Shown one piece after another: positions 1 to 12,098 of a stretch of 64,000 bases of DNA. The notes beneath the pieces are model-generated. The model was not told where the DNA came from and ran no database searches. It saw only the letters and a list, made by a program, of their open reading frames with translations. The stretch lies in contig OX393554.1 of assembly GCA_947650365.1 (NCBI GenBank), positions 37,014,093-37,078,092 on the forward strand, written 5' to 3'. This DNA comes from Chamaelirium japonicum (Eukaryota; Streptophyta; Magnoliopsida; Liliales; Melanthiaceae). The first letter of the stretch is position 1; each line of letters begins with the position of its first letter. The position numbers and the translations under genes are program-made.

Positions 1-22
1 AGAGAGAGAGAGAGAGAGAGAG
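1..22. repeat. (GA)n microsatellite at window edge
   Basis: An uninterrupted GA dinucleotide run opens the window. It is probably the right edge of one of the microsatellite tracts common in this segment. From 23 to 333 there is AT-rich sequence without a recognisable gene. Confidence 0.9.
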
Positions 23-342
23 CCCCTCAAGGAGAGAAGATATCTTTAGGCTAACCTAATCGCAGGGGCTTACATAACTAAACCATGGTGTGGTAAAAAA
101 ATACATGGTGTAGTCTGGTTTTTTACTAGAATTCCTGGGCAAGAGATTGGTTTGTGAAAATGACAAACAACAAGATGGTTTTGCACTAGATTCATCCTGA
201 AAAGATGCATCGACAACAAGTCTCTAAGGTAAATTTTTCTCCCCCTTTGAATGATTCCCATAATACTAAAATCACAAATGTTATTCTTCACTGTAGCAAA
301 AAGTAACAGTATACAAATATGGATTTCACCGTAGCATATAGT

Positions 343-1326
343 CATGGAACAAAAAATCGATATATTTCACGAAATATCGCGAAATATATCGGAAAAATGA
401 AACCCCGATACGAAATATCACATGCAATCTCGAGTATAATTGAAAATGTCAAAATATCGAGCAATTTCGCGAAATATCGCGATATTTCCACGAAATATTT
501 CCATCTACTTTAAGTAAATGTCGTTTTACTTAATTTTTATTTTCTCCATTTACTTTAAGTTATTATATGTAAATAAGCAAATATCCCCCCATTTGATATC
601 AATAAAAATATCAAAAAAATCAAAAAACAAAGGAATCAAAAAGTAAACTTTCAATTTTAGTAGGAGAAAACAGTTTTTATGGATTTTTATAAAATCTACA
701 TGGTGAGAAAAGTGATTAAATCAACTCCTTTTTAGCTCAAAAAATTCCACAAGATGTAGAACTACGAGTACATCTAGAAAACCATGGTCCGTCTTAGGAA
801 ATTTTAAATGTATAAAAACTTTTCTATATAAAAACTCGTTTTTTCAGACTTAGTAAAAAAACAGTGTTTCACATTTCAGCATAATTTTTGCACAATTTCA
901 AATTTGCATAACTTTCTTGTTTTAAGTCCGCTTTCAAAATCGTTTGAAACATTATTTTAACAATCAACTAATCTTTATTTCAAAAATATTTTTATCCAAA
1001 AAAAGGATTAAAAAATATTTGAAAAATATATATCAAAACCGAACTAAATAAGATTGCACAACACTCACAGACTTAATACATTGAATACATGTTATGTGAA
1101 GCTCTACACCCCTTAATAGGGTACACATATTATGTGAGTGTTCCAAAGTGTGTATCTATACTTGGTTTATGACTATCCGGAGTTTCATTAAAAAATTCCA
1201 TCAAAAAATCAATATTTCCACCATTTCTACAAAATTGTAATATTTCCATACTGTCGAAATATTTCCACGAAATATTTCCATATCCAGAAGATCGAAATTT
1301 CCACCGAAATGGAGATTTCGAACCTT
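343..1326. mobile_element. Putative Mutator-like MITE with 9-bp target duplication
   Basis: The 9-bp word GCATATAGT occurs at 334-342 and again at 1327-1335, exactly at the two ends of a 984-bp block. Inside both ends are many copies of the motif CGAAATATTTCC and its reverse complement, so the ends can pair. The terminal bases (CATGGAAC on the left, GAACCTT on the right) form only a weak inverted repeat. A 9-bp duplication is typical of Mutator superfamily insertions. There is no transposase reading frame, so it would be non-autonomous. The family assignment rests mainly on the duplication length and could be wrong. Confidence 0.45.
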
Positions 1327-1335
1327 GCATATAGT

Positions 1336-2430
1336 AACTTTAGGCAAATGTTACTTTTTAGCTACGGTACTTTGCAAAAAGTTACTCTTATCTATAGTGA
1401 TTTCACTATGGCCTATACAATGACTACTACAGTGATTTCACTGTAGTAAAGAGTAGCAATCTACAAAAGTACTGCAACAAAAGGTAACAATCTACAAATG
1501 TTCGGCAGGTGAAATCATTGTTGCAAAGAGTAACTTTCCCTACTCCTCCGCCACCGCCTCTACTCCTCCTCCTTTCCCTTTGTCAGAGCTGCCAATATCT
1601 CTACTACGTTTTACCTACCGAACATCGCTCAACATGTTCGATACTGGAAAAATGCTAGCGATAGCACATGGCGATGAGGGAGGATGCTGACAATGGACTA
1701 GAAGGGGAGGAAGGAGGGAAATAAAAGGAGGCGGCGTGACTTCGACAGTGGGGAAGGAGATCGATGATGGTGAAGGGGGAGAAGGGGGTAAAGGAGGTGT
1801 TGGCGGCTCTTATGATGGACAAAGAGGAGAAGGGGAAGAGGAGATATTGGCAGCTCTGACAAAGGGAAAGGAGGAGGAGTAGAGGCGGTGGCGGCTCCGA
1901 TGGTGGGGTAGGCAAAGGTATCGGTGATGGGTGTGTCGACGAGTAGGAGATTGAGTTTGGATGGTTGAAGGGAATTGGGTATAGAAGGAAGAGGATGGGG
2001 TACGTTGGGAAGGGAGAAAGGGTTAAGGGTGGGAGTATTATTTCCATGCCATAAAAAAAAATAAAGAAATGGTTTCCCTAAAGAAACGGGGTATACTAAT
2101 CAATTTTTGGGTGAATAAAATCTCTCTTCCTATGTAGGCAAGGGTCCATATATAGCAAGGTCATATCGTGCAAATTGGTCACTCTAATGAACTCTTGGAC
2201 CATCCCATGAGCCTTTCTTGTTAGCTATATATCCCATCAGATACCCAATTATTATTATGGTAAATATTCTCTTGGGCTGAAACTTTGACGGGTTTTACCT
2301 AGCAAACCAATGTTCAACCCAATGTTAGGGTCGGTTTGGACAGATTTAGAATGGATTGGGTTGATAAAAAGCTAACCTGATTAATATTTGGACGAGCTTG
2401 GGTTAAAGGTCTGGGTTAACCTAACCAACC
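1336..2430. other. No gene recognised; purine/pyrimidine-skewed low-complexity tract
   Basis: Bases 1336-1530 contain several copies of a GATTTCACTGTAG-like motif that also flanks the left side of the neighbouring MITE. Bases 1550-2045 are strongly purine-rich on the plus strand (GGAGGAGG and GGGAAGG runs), which leaves long open frames of low-complexity peptide on the minus strand. These are not credible genes. Bases 2280-2430 have repeated GGGTTGGGTT/AACCCAACC words that recur at 4810-4915, so the microsatellite cluster between them may have interrupted one older repeat. Confidence 0.6.
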
Positions 2431-2433
2431 CGA

Positions 2434-3745
<1,312 letters not shown>

Positions 3746-3890
3746 AGGCGTGTTAGGATGTGTCGTGCGGTGCGTGCGGCGTCGCACCGCAGCCGTCTGA
3801 TGCACCGCTGCAGTGCGTGCGATGCACCCAGCGGTGCATCAGATGGCTACGGTGCGACACCACACACACCGCACGCCACATTTTAACATT
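3746..3890. mobile_element. Microsatellite-bounded hairpin element H3
   Basis: A 145-bp GC-rich block starts AGGCGTGTTAGGATG and ends CCACATTTTAACATT. It folds internally through GTGCGACG/CGTCGCAC-type runs. It is close to the reverse complement of H4 (4029-4172), so H3 and H4 are inverted copies facing each other across a CT-TA-GA tract. Confidence 0.65.
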
Positions 3891-4172
<282 letters not shown>

Positions 4173-4262
<90 letters not shown>

Positions 4263-4265
4263 TAG

Positions 4266-4321
<56 letters not shown>
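4173..4321. repeat. (CT)n-(TA)n-(GATA)n-(GA)n microsatellite
   Basis: About 44 bp of CT, about 44 bp of TA, six to seven GATA units (4261-4286) and about 35 bp of GA. It closes the hairpin cluster. The GATA block occurs only here and may record replication slippage at the TA/GA boundary. Confidence 0.95.
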
Positions 4322-4325
<4 letters not shown>

Positions 4326-5112
4326 TGTTTGTAACTTAGTTCATAATTCACTTCAGCTTGGAAGTAGGCATGTGTCAGATTCCTTATTTCTTTCACCATC
4401 TTTTTGGTCAGCTTTTATATATTGAATTAAAATCATTTTGATAGAGATGTATAAACCATGCAAACCAATCATGGTATGCTTCTTCTTACCTCTGTTTTGT
4501 GCTTTTCTTTTATACGTATGAAATTTTAAACTTGGTCAAAATTATATCAAATTGAAATCTTTGAGCATTTGGTATATATGTTTGTAATACTTATTTTTTA
4601 CTTATAGTTTAGCATAAATAAATTGTGTACAGTATAATTATTACTTTCTTTTGTGAAACTTGATCGACTTAAATTTTAATTAATTAAGTAGTTATTCTAC
4701 ATTAATTTAGAAAGAGTACAGTTTCTTAGAATAACTACACAAATAACTAAGAAAGTTTTTAATTGGAAGAAAGATTATATTATTATATTTAATATAGTAG
4801 ACTTTTGTTTAGAATAATCCAACCAACCCAACCCGACCCAACAAACTCGCTTGGGTTGGGTTCGGTTGAAAATTCCCAACCCAAAGTTGAGTTGGGTTAG
4901 GGTTGAAAGTCACGTCCTACAAAGGGGGGCATAGCGGAGACAAACCGGTGATGGTAGGGCGGAGTACAACATGATATGTACTCTAATTTCTAGAGTCACC
5001 TATCTCACTTCTAATTTTTGAAAGCACGAGATAGGATTGAATCAGTGATACAACATAGAGTCATCAGTGGAAGATTCCTTTGTAGAACTGTTTGGTGGCT
5101 ATCCATCGAATG
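4322..5112. other. AT-rich sequence, no gene recognised
   Basis: No coding region, RNA gene or clear repeat is visible, apart from AACCCAACCCGACCC words at 4810-4915 that resemble 2280-2430. Confidence 0.6.
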
Positions 5113-5171
5113 CTCCACACCATGTCGGTTGGTTGTTACCGTGTAGGCCAATTGCCACTGACATGGTGTGG
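5113..5171. repeat. Short inverted repeat
   Basis: TCCACACCATGTCGGTTGG on the left pairs with CCACTGACATGGTGTGGA on the right across a short loop. It is probably a MITE remnant. No target duplication was found. Confidence 0.5.
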
Positions 5172-5617
5172 AATTAATTATTTGGTGGATAACTACTGAA
5201 CTGTTTTATACAATTTCGACTGATTGCAACCGACACCTCTCCAGCGGGGTAGGATTTTAGCTAGGTAACAGACGAGTGAAGAAAAAGAGGAGGAGGAGGA
5301 AAAAGAGGGAGGAGGGGAGGAAGGGGAATGAGTGGGCGAGAGAAGGGGAGGAGAAGGAAAAAGAGCAGCGATGGGGTATATCCATCTATGGGTCCAATAG
5401 CGTAGGTGGTGGTTCCCTTATCAATTATCCTGGGTGACCTCGAGGGACACATCGGATATTTTCTTTTCCTTAAGTTGGATGCCCTTATAGATTTGGGGTG
5501 CAAATAACACCATCCCTAAATAAAAGATAAAATAAAAAAAGCAAAGAACAGGAGAAAGAAAAGATAGACACTATGTGGGGTGCGGGAAGGCAGACAAGGC
5601 CATGTTGAAACCAGAAA
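5172..5617. other. No gene recognised; purine-rich tract
   Basis: Bases 5275-5370 are GGAGGA-rich. The minus-strand open frame across them is low-complexity. Nothing else is supported. Confidence 0.55.
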
Positions 5618-5870
5618 ATGTTCGGTGTAACAGTTTTAGGAGCTGACGTGGTGCAACCGATCTCATAGCCACGCAATGAAGTCACCATACGAAGCTAGCA
5701 GTGGATGTTGGCGTCATGCTCCTCAAAATCCGGAAGTGAATGTGATCCACCCATGACGGTGTCGACATCCACGGCTAGTTACGATTCACACCTTGATGGC
5801 GAGTGCATCAGACGACTGTGAGGAGTATGTTGCACCACGTCAGCCCCTACCACAGTTCCACTGAATATTA
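5618..5870. repeat. Inverted repeat, MITE-like
   Basis: GAGCTGACGTGGTGCAAC at about 5640-5658 is matched in reverse complement by GTTGCACCACGTCAGCCCC at about 5829-5847. Flanking bases extend the match with several mismatches. No coding potential and no clear target duplication. A second small hairpin (GTGCATCACAGCCGCA with TGCGGCTGTGATGCAC) lies at 5919-5998. Confidence 0.45.
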
Positions 5871-5998
5871 TCTCGAATAAAATAGGAGTTCGGATCTCGT
5901 CCAGTCGTTCAGCCCCGGTGTGCATCACAGCCGCATTCAGTCGGATGGAGTACGATTCACTTTCGTGGTCGCCTGTCATCGTGCGGCTGTGATGCACT

Positions 5999-7149
5999 CG
6001 GGCTCACCGACCGGAGCCGACCGACTGGAGAACATCTGAACTCATAAATCAGCTGTAGCGTGGGGACCACCCATGGTGGGAGGCTGTGACGTGCGGGCCG
6101 ACTATGGCGGGTTACGCACGAAAAACACCCCCTACGAACCCGCAATTGCTGTTAACGCCCGCAAGGAGAGATCTATGCGGATACACGGATGTCATATTTT
6201 GCTCCGCATAGAGTACACGGATGTCATCGTGCGACGGCTTCTGGTTTGCCCAGTGACCGCATAGAGTAGTCTATACCTGGATTTTTTACCATAGTTTAGC
6301 CCAATCGGCTCCTAGCAAATTCACAAGGTAACATGTGAACAAGCACCCGATTCTAACCTCACGTGTATCCTAATACACCCACCGTTGGGTATACAAAGGA
6401 CAAGCCTATGTTCATCAAGTGTGATGCACTATTTCTTGCGATCCGGCGGCGTTTCGATTACCTACGATAACATAAAAGACTTCACTAGGGTTTTGATTAC
6501 CGGCGATCCGGCGGAGTTTTGATGCACTATTTGCTGCGATCCGACGATGTTTCGATTACCGACGATTACAAATACACAAAGATAAACAATCACAGAGAAT
6601 GACCACAAAGTTTCAAGTGGAAAACCCTTGTGAAAAAAAACCACTGTGAGTAAACACTCGAAGAGCTTCACTATCAACGAAATCAAGAACGAATGAGTAC
6701 ACCTGACTCCTCCTCTTCGTCCAGCAAGATCTACGACTCTCCCTTTTAGGGCTCGACAATTGACAATCCTAGAAAGCTTCAAAGACTTACCTTCAAGGAG
6801 CCTTTGATCTGATCAATCCTGGTCTTGATCTCTCTCTCTTGCTTGTGGAGAAACCAAGTCCTCCCCTCTACCTCGTAGCCATCACACCCTGCTCAAAACG
6901 ATCTCTAATTAGGCCACTCTTGAAAATTTTAAAGAAATTCCTTTTAAAGCCTTCAAAATAGAACCCGTCTGAAGCCTGGACCCCGTCAGCTCGGCCTGAT
7001 ATCATGCGCACGATCTTCATAGTTTGCTAGAGCGTCCGCCCGAGCTACTTTTGCAAATGTTTTCTAACTTCTCCTAGAGAGAAAGTCATACGCTCGACTT
7101 CTTGAGCACCCAGGTCATGCGTACGATCCTTTTTGGGTGCTGAGTCTTT
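5999..7149. other. No gene recognised
   Basis: The segment shows short internal echoes (GCGATCCGGCGG and TTTCGATTACC words at 6435-6565) but no convincing gene or complete element. Confidence 0.55.
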
Positions 7150-7565
7150 CTTCATGGGACTGGTTCCCCAACAATTCCTCAGCATGTTGGTAGATATTTC
7201 CCACTAGAGGGTATATGAAGTTACCATTTGCCCATCCCCAGCCAATGTTGGACTAAATCCTAAGAAATCTCCCTCTCTCACTACATATTGGGGCGAAGCC
7301 AACTCCCCCTTCTCATATGGGCTGGAGGGACTAATATGATGCTCGGGATGCACGAGCGCTGACAAAGTGGGCCGGCCTGGGATGCAGACAGGAGTAAACA
7401 CCATTCCACCAAATTGACATGGGCTTCGCCAACATGGGCTTTGATACCAATAATTTGTGAATAACCTCATGCCCCAAAACCCAAGTCGTAAGGGGAGGTC
7501 CAGTAGAGGGTAAATGAAGACACCATTTATCAATCCCCTGCAGATGTGGGACTAAATCCCAACAT
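7150..7565 (-). mobile_element. Decayed TRIM-like element
   Basis: Two related direct segments (about 7200-7265 and 7499-7563), each ending near GGACTAAATCC, flank a short internal region. In the minus-strand sense the right segment is followed by TGGTATCAAAGCCC (about 7437-7450), a plausible tRNA-Met primer-binding site. A purine-rich run on the minus strand lies just inside the left segment. There is no coding capacity, as expected for a terminal-repeat retrotransposon in miniature. The left repeat is poorly preserved and the outer borders are uncertain. Confidence 0.45.
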
Positions 7566-8206
7566 CCATCTCATCCAATCTTGATCACATTTATAGTACC
7601 CTATAATTCTCTATCTGTCCGGGCTTGAACTATATAACGAGGGAGCCTGAACTCTATAACAAGGGACGACAAATATGTTTACTTCGATATGTTCTTCCAT
7701 ATAATCCATGAAAACAAAGCAAGGAGAGTAATACATTTCATGCAAGCACCCAAACATGAGCTTAAATATTGGGGATCCAACCCATGAGTTCGGCATGTTA
7801 GAACCGGCGAGAGGGCCCCCCATTCACAGGTTGCTTGGTGTACAAGCAAAGTAACCATTTGCATGGAGTGCAAGTTAAATAGCCCGATGGAATCTTTATA
7901 AAAGGAGGTAGGCAAACTTAGATCTAAATTAGTTGAGCGCGACGGCTAGTGCGACGAAGGGGAAACCCAAGAGGAGCCGATAAGGAGATCAAGAACTCAA
8001 TGGGAGGTGCATGCGCGCCTCACCTCGAGGGTTCTCTGGAGTGGACGGATCGAGGATCCGAGACCCTAGGGAGGTACATGCGTAGCACCTCCCCTTGGGG
8101 AGCACAAAGGCAGGAGGGAGACCAGACCCCACCGGCAATCGAACGATCGGATACGATAGAGGCCCAAAGGAGAAGGGGCTGGACGATTGATGCCAAACAG
8201 GTGGCA

Positions 8207-8558
8207 TGTAACATCCGCCCCAAACATATAAGATATTGTCCGCTTTACCCGTGCCCGCACGAGAACTTCCCAGGGAGGTCACCTATCATAGTGTTGCTCT
8301 CACCCGAGTACGCTTAACTACGGAGTTCTTACGAAATCCGTAGTGGCGCATGGTTTTAAAACGCATCTTCTATGTTTGGGAGGAAAAATTATATAAGTAG
8401 CTCGGAAATTATATAAGTAGCTCAGGATCTCCTTTTCTCCAGGCGATGTGGGACTAACTCAGTGGTCTTGGACACCTCACCTCACCTCATCCATCTTGGT
8501 ATCCCAGCCTTAGGAGTCTTGGCTCTTGGCTATTGGCTATTGGATCTTGGTCGTCACA
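8207..8558 (-). mobile_element. Cassandra-type TRIM, left LTR (3' LTR)
   Basis: This 352-bp repeat starts TGTAACATCC and ends TCGTCACA on the plus strand. Next to it (8559-8574) the minus strand reads as a purine-rich polypurine tract. Its bases 8225-8336 resemble 5S rRNA on the minus strand, although this copy has decayed. Terminal repeats that carry a 5S rRNA-derived segment are the hallmark of Cassandra elements. The element is non-coding and depends on other retrotransposons for mobility. Confidence 0.75.
8225..8336 (-). pseudogene. 5S rRNA-derived segment in left Cassandra LTR
   Basis: Read on the minus strand it follows the plant 5S rRNA order: an AACTCCGTAGTTAAGCG block, a CGGGTGAGAGCAACACTATG block and a GTGACCTCCCTGGGAAGTTC block. 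Several bases of the internal RNA polymerase III control region are changed compared with the right copy, so promoter activity is doubtful. Confidence 0.75.
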
Positions 8559-8623
8559 ATCCACCCCCCTTAGGGTTGCATGCCCTCGTGTAGGGTTAGA
8601 CCCCCCTCATTGCGAGGAGAACC

Positions 8624-8636
8624 GGCCCTGATACCA
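8624..8636 (-). other. Primer-binding site of the Cassandra-type TRIM
   Basis: The minus strand reads TGGTATCAGGGCC three bases inside the right LTR. This matches the usual tRNA-Met type site with one change. It fixes the element orientation as minus, with the right LTR as the 5' LTR. Confidence 0.7.
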
Positions 8637-8639
8637 TTT

Positions 8640-8910
8640 TGTAATATCCGTCCTAATTAAACACATAAAATATTTTCCGCTTTACCCTTACCCGCATGAG
8701 AACTTCCCAAGGAGGTCACCCATCCTAGTACTGCTCTCGCCCGAGCACGCTTAACTACGGAGTTCTTAATTATGAAATCCGTAGCAGCGCTCGGTTTTAA
8801 AACGCGTCTTCTGTGTTTAGGAGGAAAAATTATATAAGTAGCTCATGATCTCCTTTTCTCTAGGCGATGTGGGACTAACTCAGTGGTCTTGGACACCTCA
8901 CTTCACCTCA
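8640..8910 (-). mobile_element. Cassandra-type TRIM, right LTR (5' LTR), truncated
   Basis: It starts TGTAATATCC and matches the left LTR through the TTGGACACCTCAC segment. It then diverges at about 8910, so roughly 80 bp of the terminal repeat are missing. The internal region between the LTRs is only about 80 bp, in keeping with a TRIM. Confidence 0.7.
8657..8783 (-). pseudogene. 5S rRNA-derived segment in right Cassandra LTR
   Basis: On the minus strand it contains AAGCGTGCTCGGGCGAGAG followed by GGATGGGTGACCTCC. These are close to the A box/intermediate element and C box of plant 5S genes. The ends of a true 5S gene are missing or altered, so this is a transposon-borne derivative, not a cellular 5S gene. 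The polymerase III promoter boxes are better kept here than in the left copy. Confidence 0.8.
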
Positions 8911-10029
8911 GCAGTTCAACAAGATGTTAGATGTTGATGGACTACGAAGTCGATACCAATGAGTGCTGACATGAAGGTACCGACGGGTATCAGGGCTAAA
9001 GCATCAACGAGGCTAGGTAGCACGACAGACTCAGTCACAGTACGTCTACAATTCCCAGCGTGCAGAGGGCGTCAATGGACATGGGGCGAGTGCGGTTGGC
9101 AACCGCCGAGGTCCATTTGGCATGTCTGTAGTCAGCAATGTGCGGAGGGCATCAACGGACGCAAGTGCTGAGAACCGATGACAGACGGCGGTTCCAGGGC
9201 GATGGACGCAGGAGGCGTCGGATGCAGAGCATATCACCGACGAATGATGGACCGGAGCGTCAGAATATGAAAGATGGTCATACAGACCTGATGCATCGGG
9301 CATGGTGTCCGATCACCATGAAGAAATAGTAATTCGTAAATATAACCCATCTGTGAATGAATCACGTTAGAAAAAAAAAAATTTATTGGCCTGATTGTCT
9401 CTCCCATCGATTATATTCCGCAACAACCAAATGGGTTGATTAGTGATTGATGATGACATCCCTCGTCGCGAATTGCAATTAAGAATGGAGGATAGAAGCA
9501 AATGTCTTAAGCCGTAGAAGTTGATTGAAGATGGTCAATATTTAACTTATGGATAGAAGAATCTTTTCATGCACTCTTTGATCTACATTTTATAATTTAA
9601 TTGTTAAATACCTAAAGATTAATCTCTCTTAAAAAAACCCTAGTGGATAGAAAAGAGTTAGTTTATACTAAAGCGTTTCTATCGGGTACTCTATTGAAAC
9701 TCCCTACTTTATGTTCTATTTGCGAAAATATCCCTACTTGCTCAAAAAATTAATTACTAAACCCGGAGTTTATTGCGTATCTTACAAATGAGTCCATCTT
9801 GGCTGCCATATTTAGGAAGAAACCTATGATAGATGCATGCTTGTAGGGAAATACTTTGTAGGACGGAGTTAATATAAAGACAATGCATCGAGAGAGATTC
9901 TCAAATAGAAGCCAAGATGAATGGCAGGGTATTATGATCCACTTAATACTTCTTAATCTACATGGGCTCCGATCCGCTTAGGTACTAAATCGCAAAATTT
10001 GGTACCAAACCGAACCCATCTCCACTATC
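8911..10029. other. No gene recognised
   Basis: Short open frames at 8959-9330 overlap on both strands and show no known domain. The remainder is AT-rich without clear repeats. Confidence 0.55.
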
Positions 10030-10410
10030 CATATCAAGTTCCTTGCATCGTAATGGTGGAAGCATTATTCCAGTGACCATGGGATAAACCCTAGGTGCGC
10101 TTGAGATCTTTCATAAGGCCATCCGCCCCTAGTTGATGTTAGATTAAACCCAACAATCCTCCCCTCACATGAGGCTAGGGTTGAACACATGTCAGCTCCC
10201 CTTCTTGAGCAAGGGCGCAAAGGAAGATGCACACCTAGGGCACAACTGATCACATCTAGGTCCGACTAGAGCCTGGCTGGATGGAACACTGCTCTAATAC
10301 CACTTGTAGATACCCTGGCCTCATCATGCCCCAAAACCGGCCCGGGTTGTAAGGAGACGAGTATATGATGACATCACCTCCCAAACCCGATGTGGGACTA
10401 AACCGAACAC
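10030..10410 (-). mobile_element. Decayed TRIM-like element
   Basis: The minus strand shows TGGTATTAGAGCA at about 10289-10301, a tRNA-Met type primer-binding site. It lies just inside a right terminal repeat (about 10304-10409) that ends GATGTGGGACTAAACCGAACACA. A minus-strand purine-rich run is adjacent to TGTTGGGTTTAATC at about 10140-10153, marking the left repeat. The two terminal repeats now share only short stretches. No coding sequence is present. Confidence 0.4.
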
Positions 10411-11449
10411 ACCAGAGTGGGTACCATATAATTTTTCAATCTATAAAAATCTCAAAACTATTATCTCAAAAAAAATAAAAACAAATCTCAAAACTATCAT
10501 GACAAAAAGTTGGAGTTTCTGAAATATTTAACCAATCGCACTGAAATTTGGTGTACTAGAAACCTATTGTGAAAAATAAATTTCTTCACAAGCACATAAT
10601 ACAAATTACTAGACCTAATTAATTGTAAATTTATGCCTCTTAAAAAATACACTATGTGATCAACCCTAATAGTTACCATGCATGGTTAATCGCTATAGGT
10701 AACCACCTAAACTACACCATGTATTATCTATATATAATACAAAGCAAACCTCGGTTACTGTAGTGCTACAATTACCCATGGGATGTCGATAGAGACCGTT
10801 CAATACCTCGGTTACAGTAATTGGGATAGTCCTACAGTAATCAGGCTTGTCTTTAATTTTAACTCTCTCAAGCAAGCGAGCGCGCGTGCACGCCTAGGGT
10901 TCCAGAAATTTTTTTTTACTCTCCCTCTCTCATCTCCAGGCATCGCCTGGGTTCCCACAAGAAAGTATATTGTAAAAGACTTCTTATTTGTTGTCATATG
11001 GTATCAGAGTTGGACATGTTCCGGGAGCATCTTCCGAGTGGCCCCGTTGCACCCGCTAACGTTGAAACGAGCTCTGCGTGTGGGCGGGTGTTGAATGGTT
11101 GGTTTAAATGCCATATATTGAAGGTAAAATGATCATTTGAGACCCTGGGTAAAAGGCAGACCATGGTTAAAATCTAACTGATAATGGTGGGTGACGATAA
11201 ATCAGGAATATACCTATAATAGACATCAGTTAACTTGAGGGGTCGATTTGCATAGGTTATCTAGTTTTAAGGGGTCCATATATAAAAATAAAGGTTCCAG
11301 ATGTTAATATACAACTAGCCTAATTTCTAGGGGCTATATGTAAAAATGTAGGGTCTATATGCAAAAATCCCCATCTCTAAGATTGTTAGGATCTTAAGAA
11401 GAATATATCTAATATAATTAGTGGTATATTTGGAAAATATCGAAGCATT
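10411..11449. other. No gene recognised; isolated primer-binding-site-like motif
   Basis: TGGTATCAGAGTTGG at 10999-11013 resembles a tRNA-Met primer-binding site on the plus strand and may mark the end of an eroded LTR upstream. No partner LTR or coding domain was seen. The rest is AT-rich. Confidence 0.4.
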
Positions 11450-11458
11450 TTTATTTTA

Positions 11459-12089
11459 GGATAAATTCTAGGGACCTCCTATATTATTTACCTAAATGAA
11501 ATGGACCTTCCATGCGATTTCAGTATTTACATTGCACTCCCTTGTCAAAGTTTGTCCCCCCAACTTTGTTAATGAAGCAGGCAAAAAGACAACATGCTCT
11601 CATGTGAAAATAGCGACCGATGCTCTTCCCCCTACGACACCTCGTCCTCCTTCACTGGAGGCTTCTCCTCCCCCTCCTCCTCCACCAGCACCTCCTTTTC
11701 CTCCCCCACCTCATCCACCGTCTTCTCCTCCTCCATCGGCACCTCCTCCTCCTCCTCCTTCTCCTCCTCCTCAAAAGGAGCTAAGGTGCCGGTGGAGAAT
11801 GAGAAGGTGCAGAGGGAGAGGCGAAGGTGTTGGTGGAGGAGGAGGAGAAGGAGGAGGTGGTGGAGGAGGAGGATGTGCCAGTGGAGGAGGAATCAGAAGG
11901 CATTCTCGGGTTTAAAAAAATTTAATTGGCTGGCATCAGTACCAGCCATTGGAGCAACTAGCATATGACTAACATAGGAGGATTTGTTACTGACAATCAA
12001 AGCAGAAAGGAGTGCAGTGTAAATACCAAACTACATGGAAGGTCAACATAATTTAGGTAAACTTAAAGGAAGATTCGTATAATTTGCCC
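11459..12089. mobile_element. Mutator-like foldback element with 9-bp target duplication
   Basis: TTTATTTTA at 11450-11458 is repeated at 12090-12098 on the other side of a 631-bp block. The block ends are inverted repeats: the left reads GGATAAATTCTAGGGACC, the right in reverse complement GGGCAAATTATACGAATC. Both continue through TTACCTAAAT and ACCTTCCATG, and the left arm then reads ATTTACATTGCACTCC. The centre (11625-11900) is a CTCCTCC tract followed by a GGAGGAGG tract, so the whole element can fold into one long hairpin. Low-complexity open frames across the centre are not genes. Confidence 0.7.
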
Positions 12090-12098
12090 TTTATTTTA

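Noticed and set aside
8657..8783. Functional 5S rRNA gene
   Set aside because: The ends are diverged, it lies within an LTR pair with a primer-binding site, and flanking 5S spacer sequence is missing.
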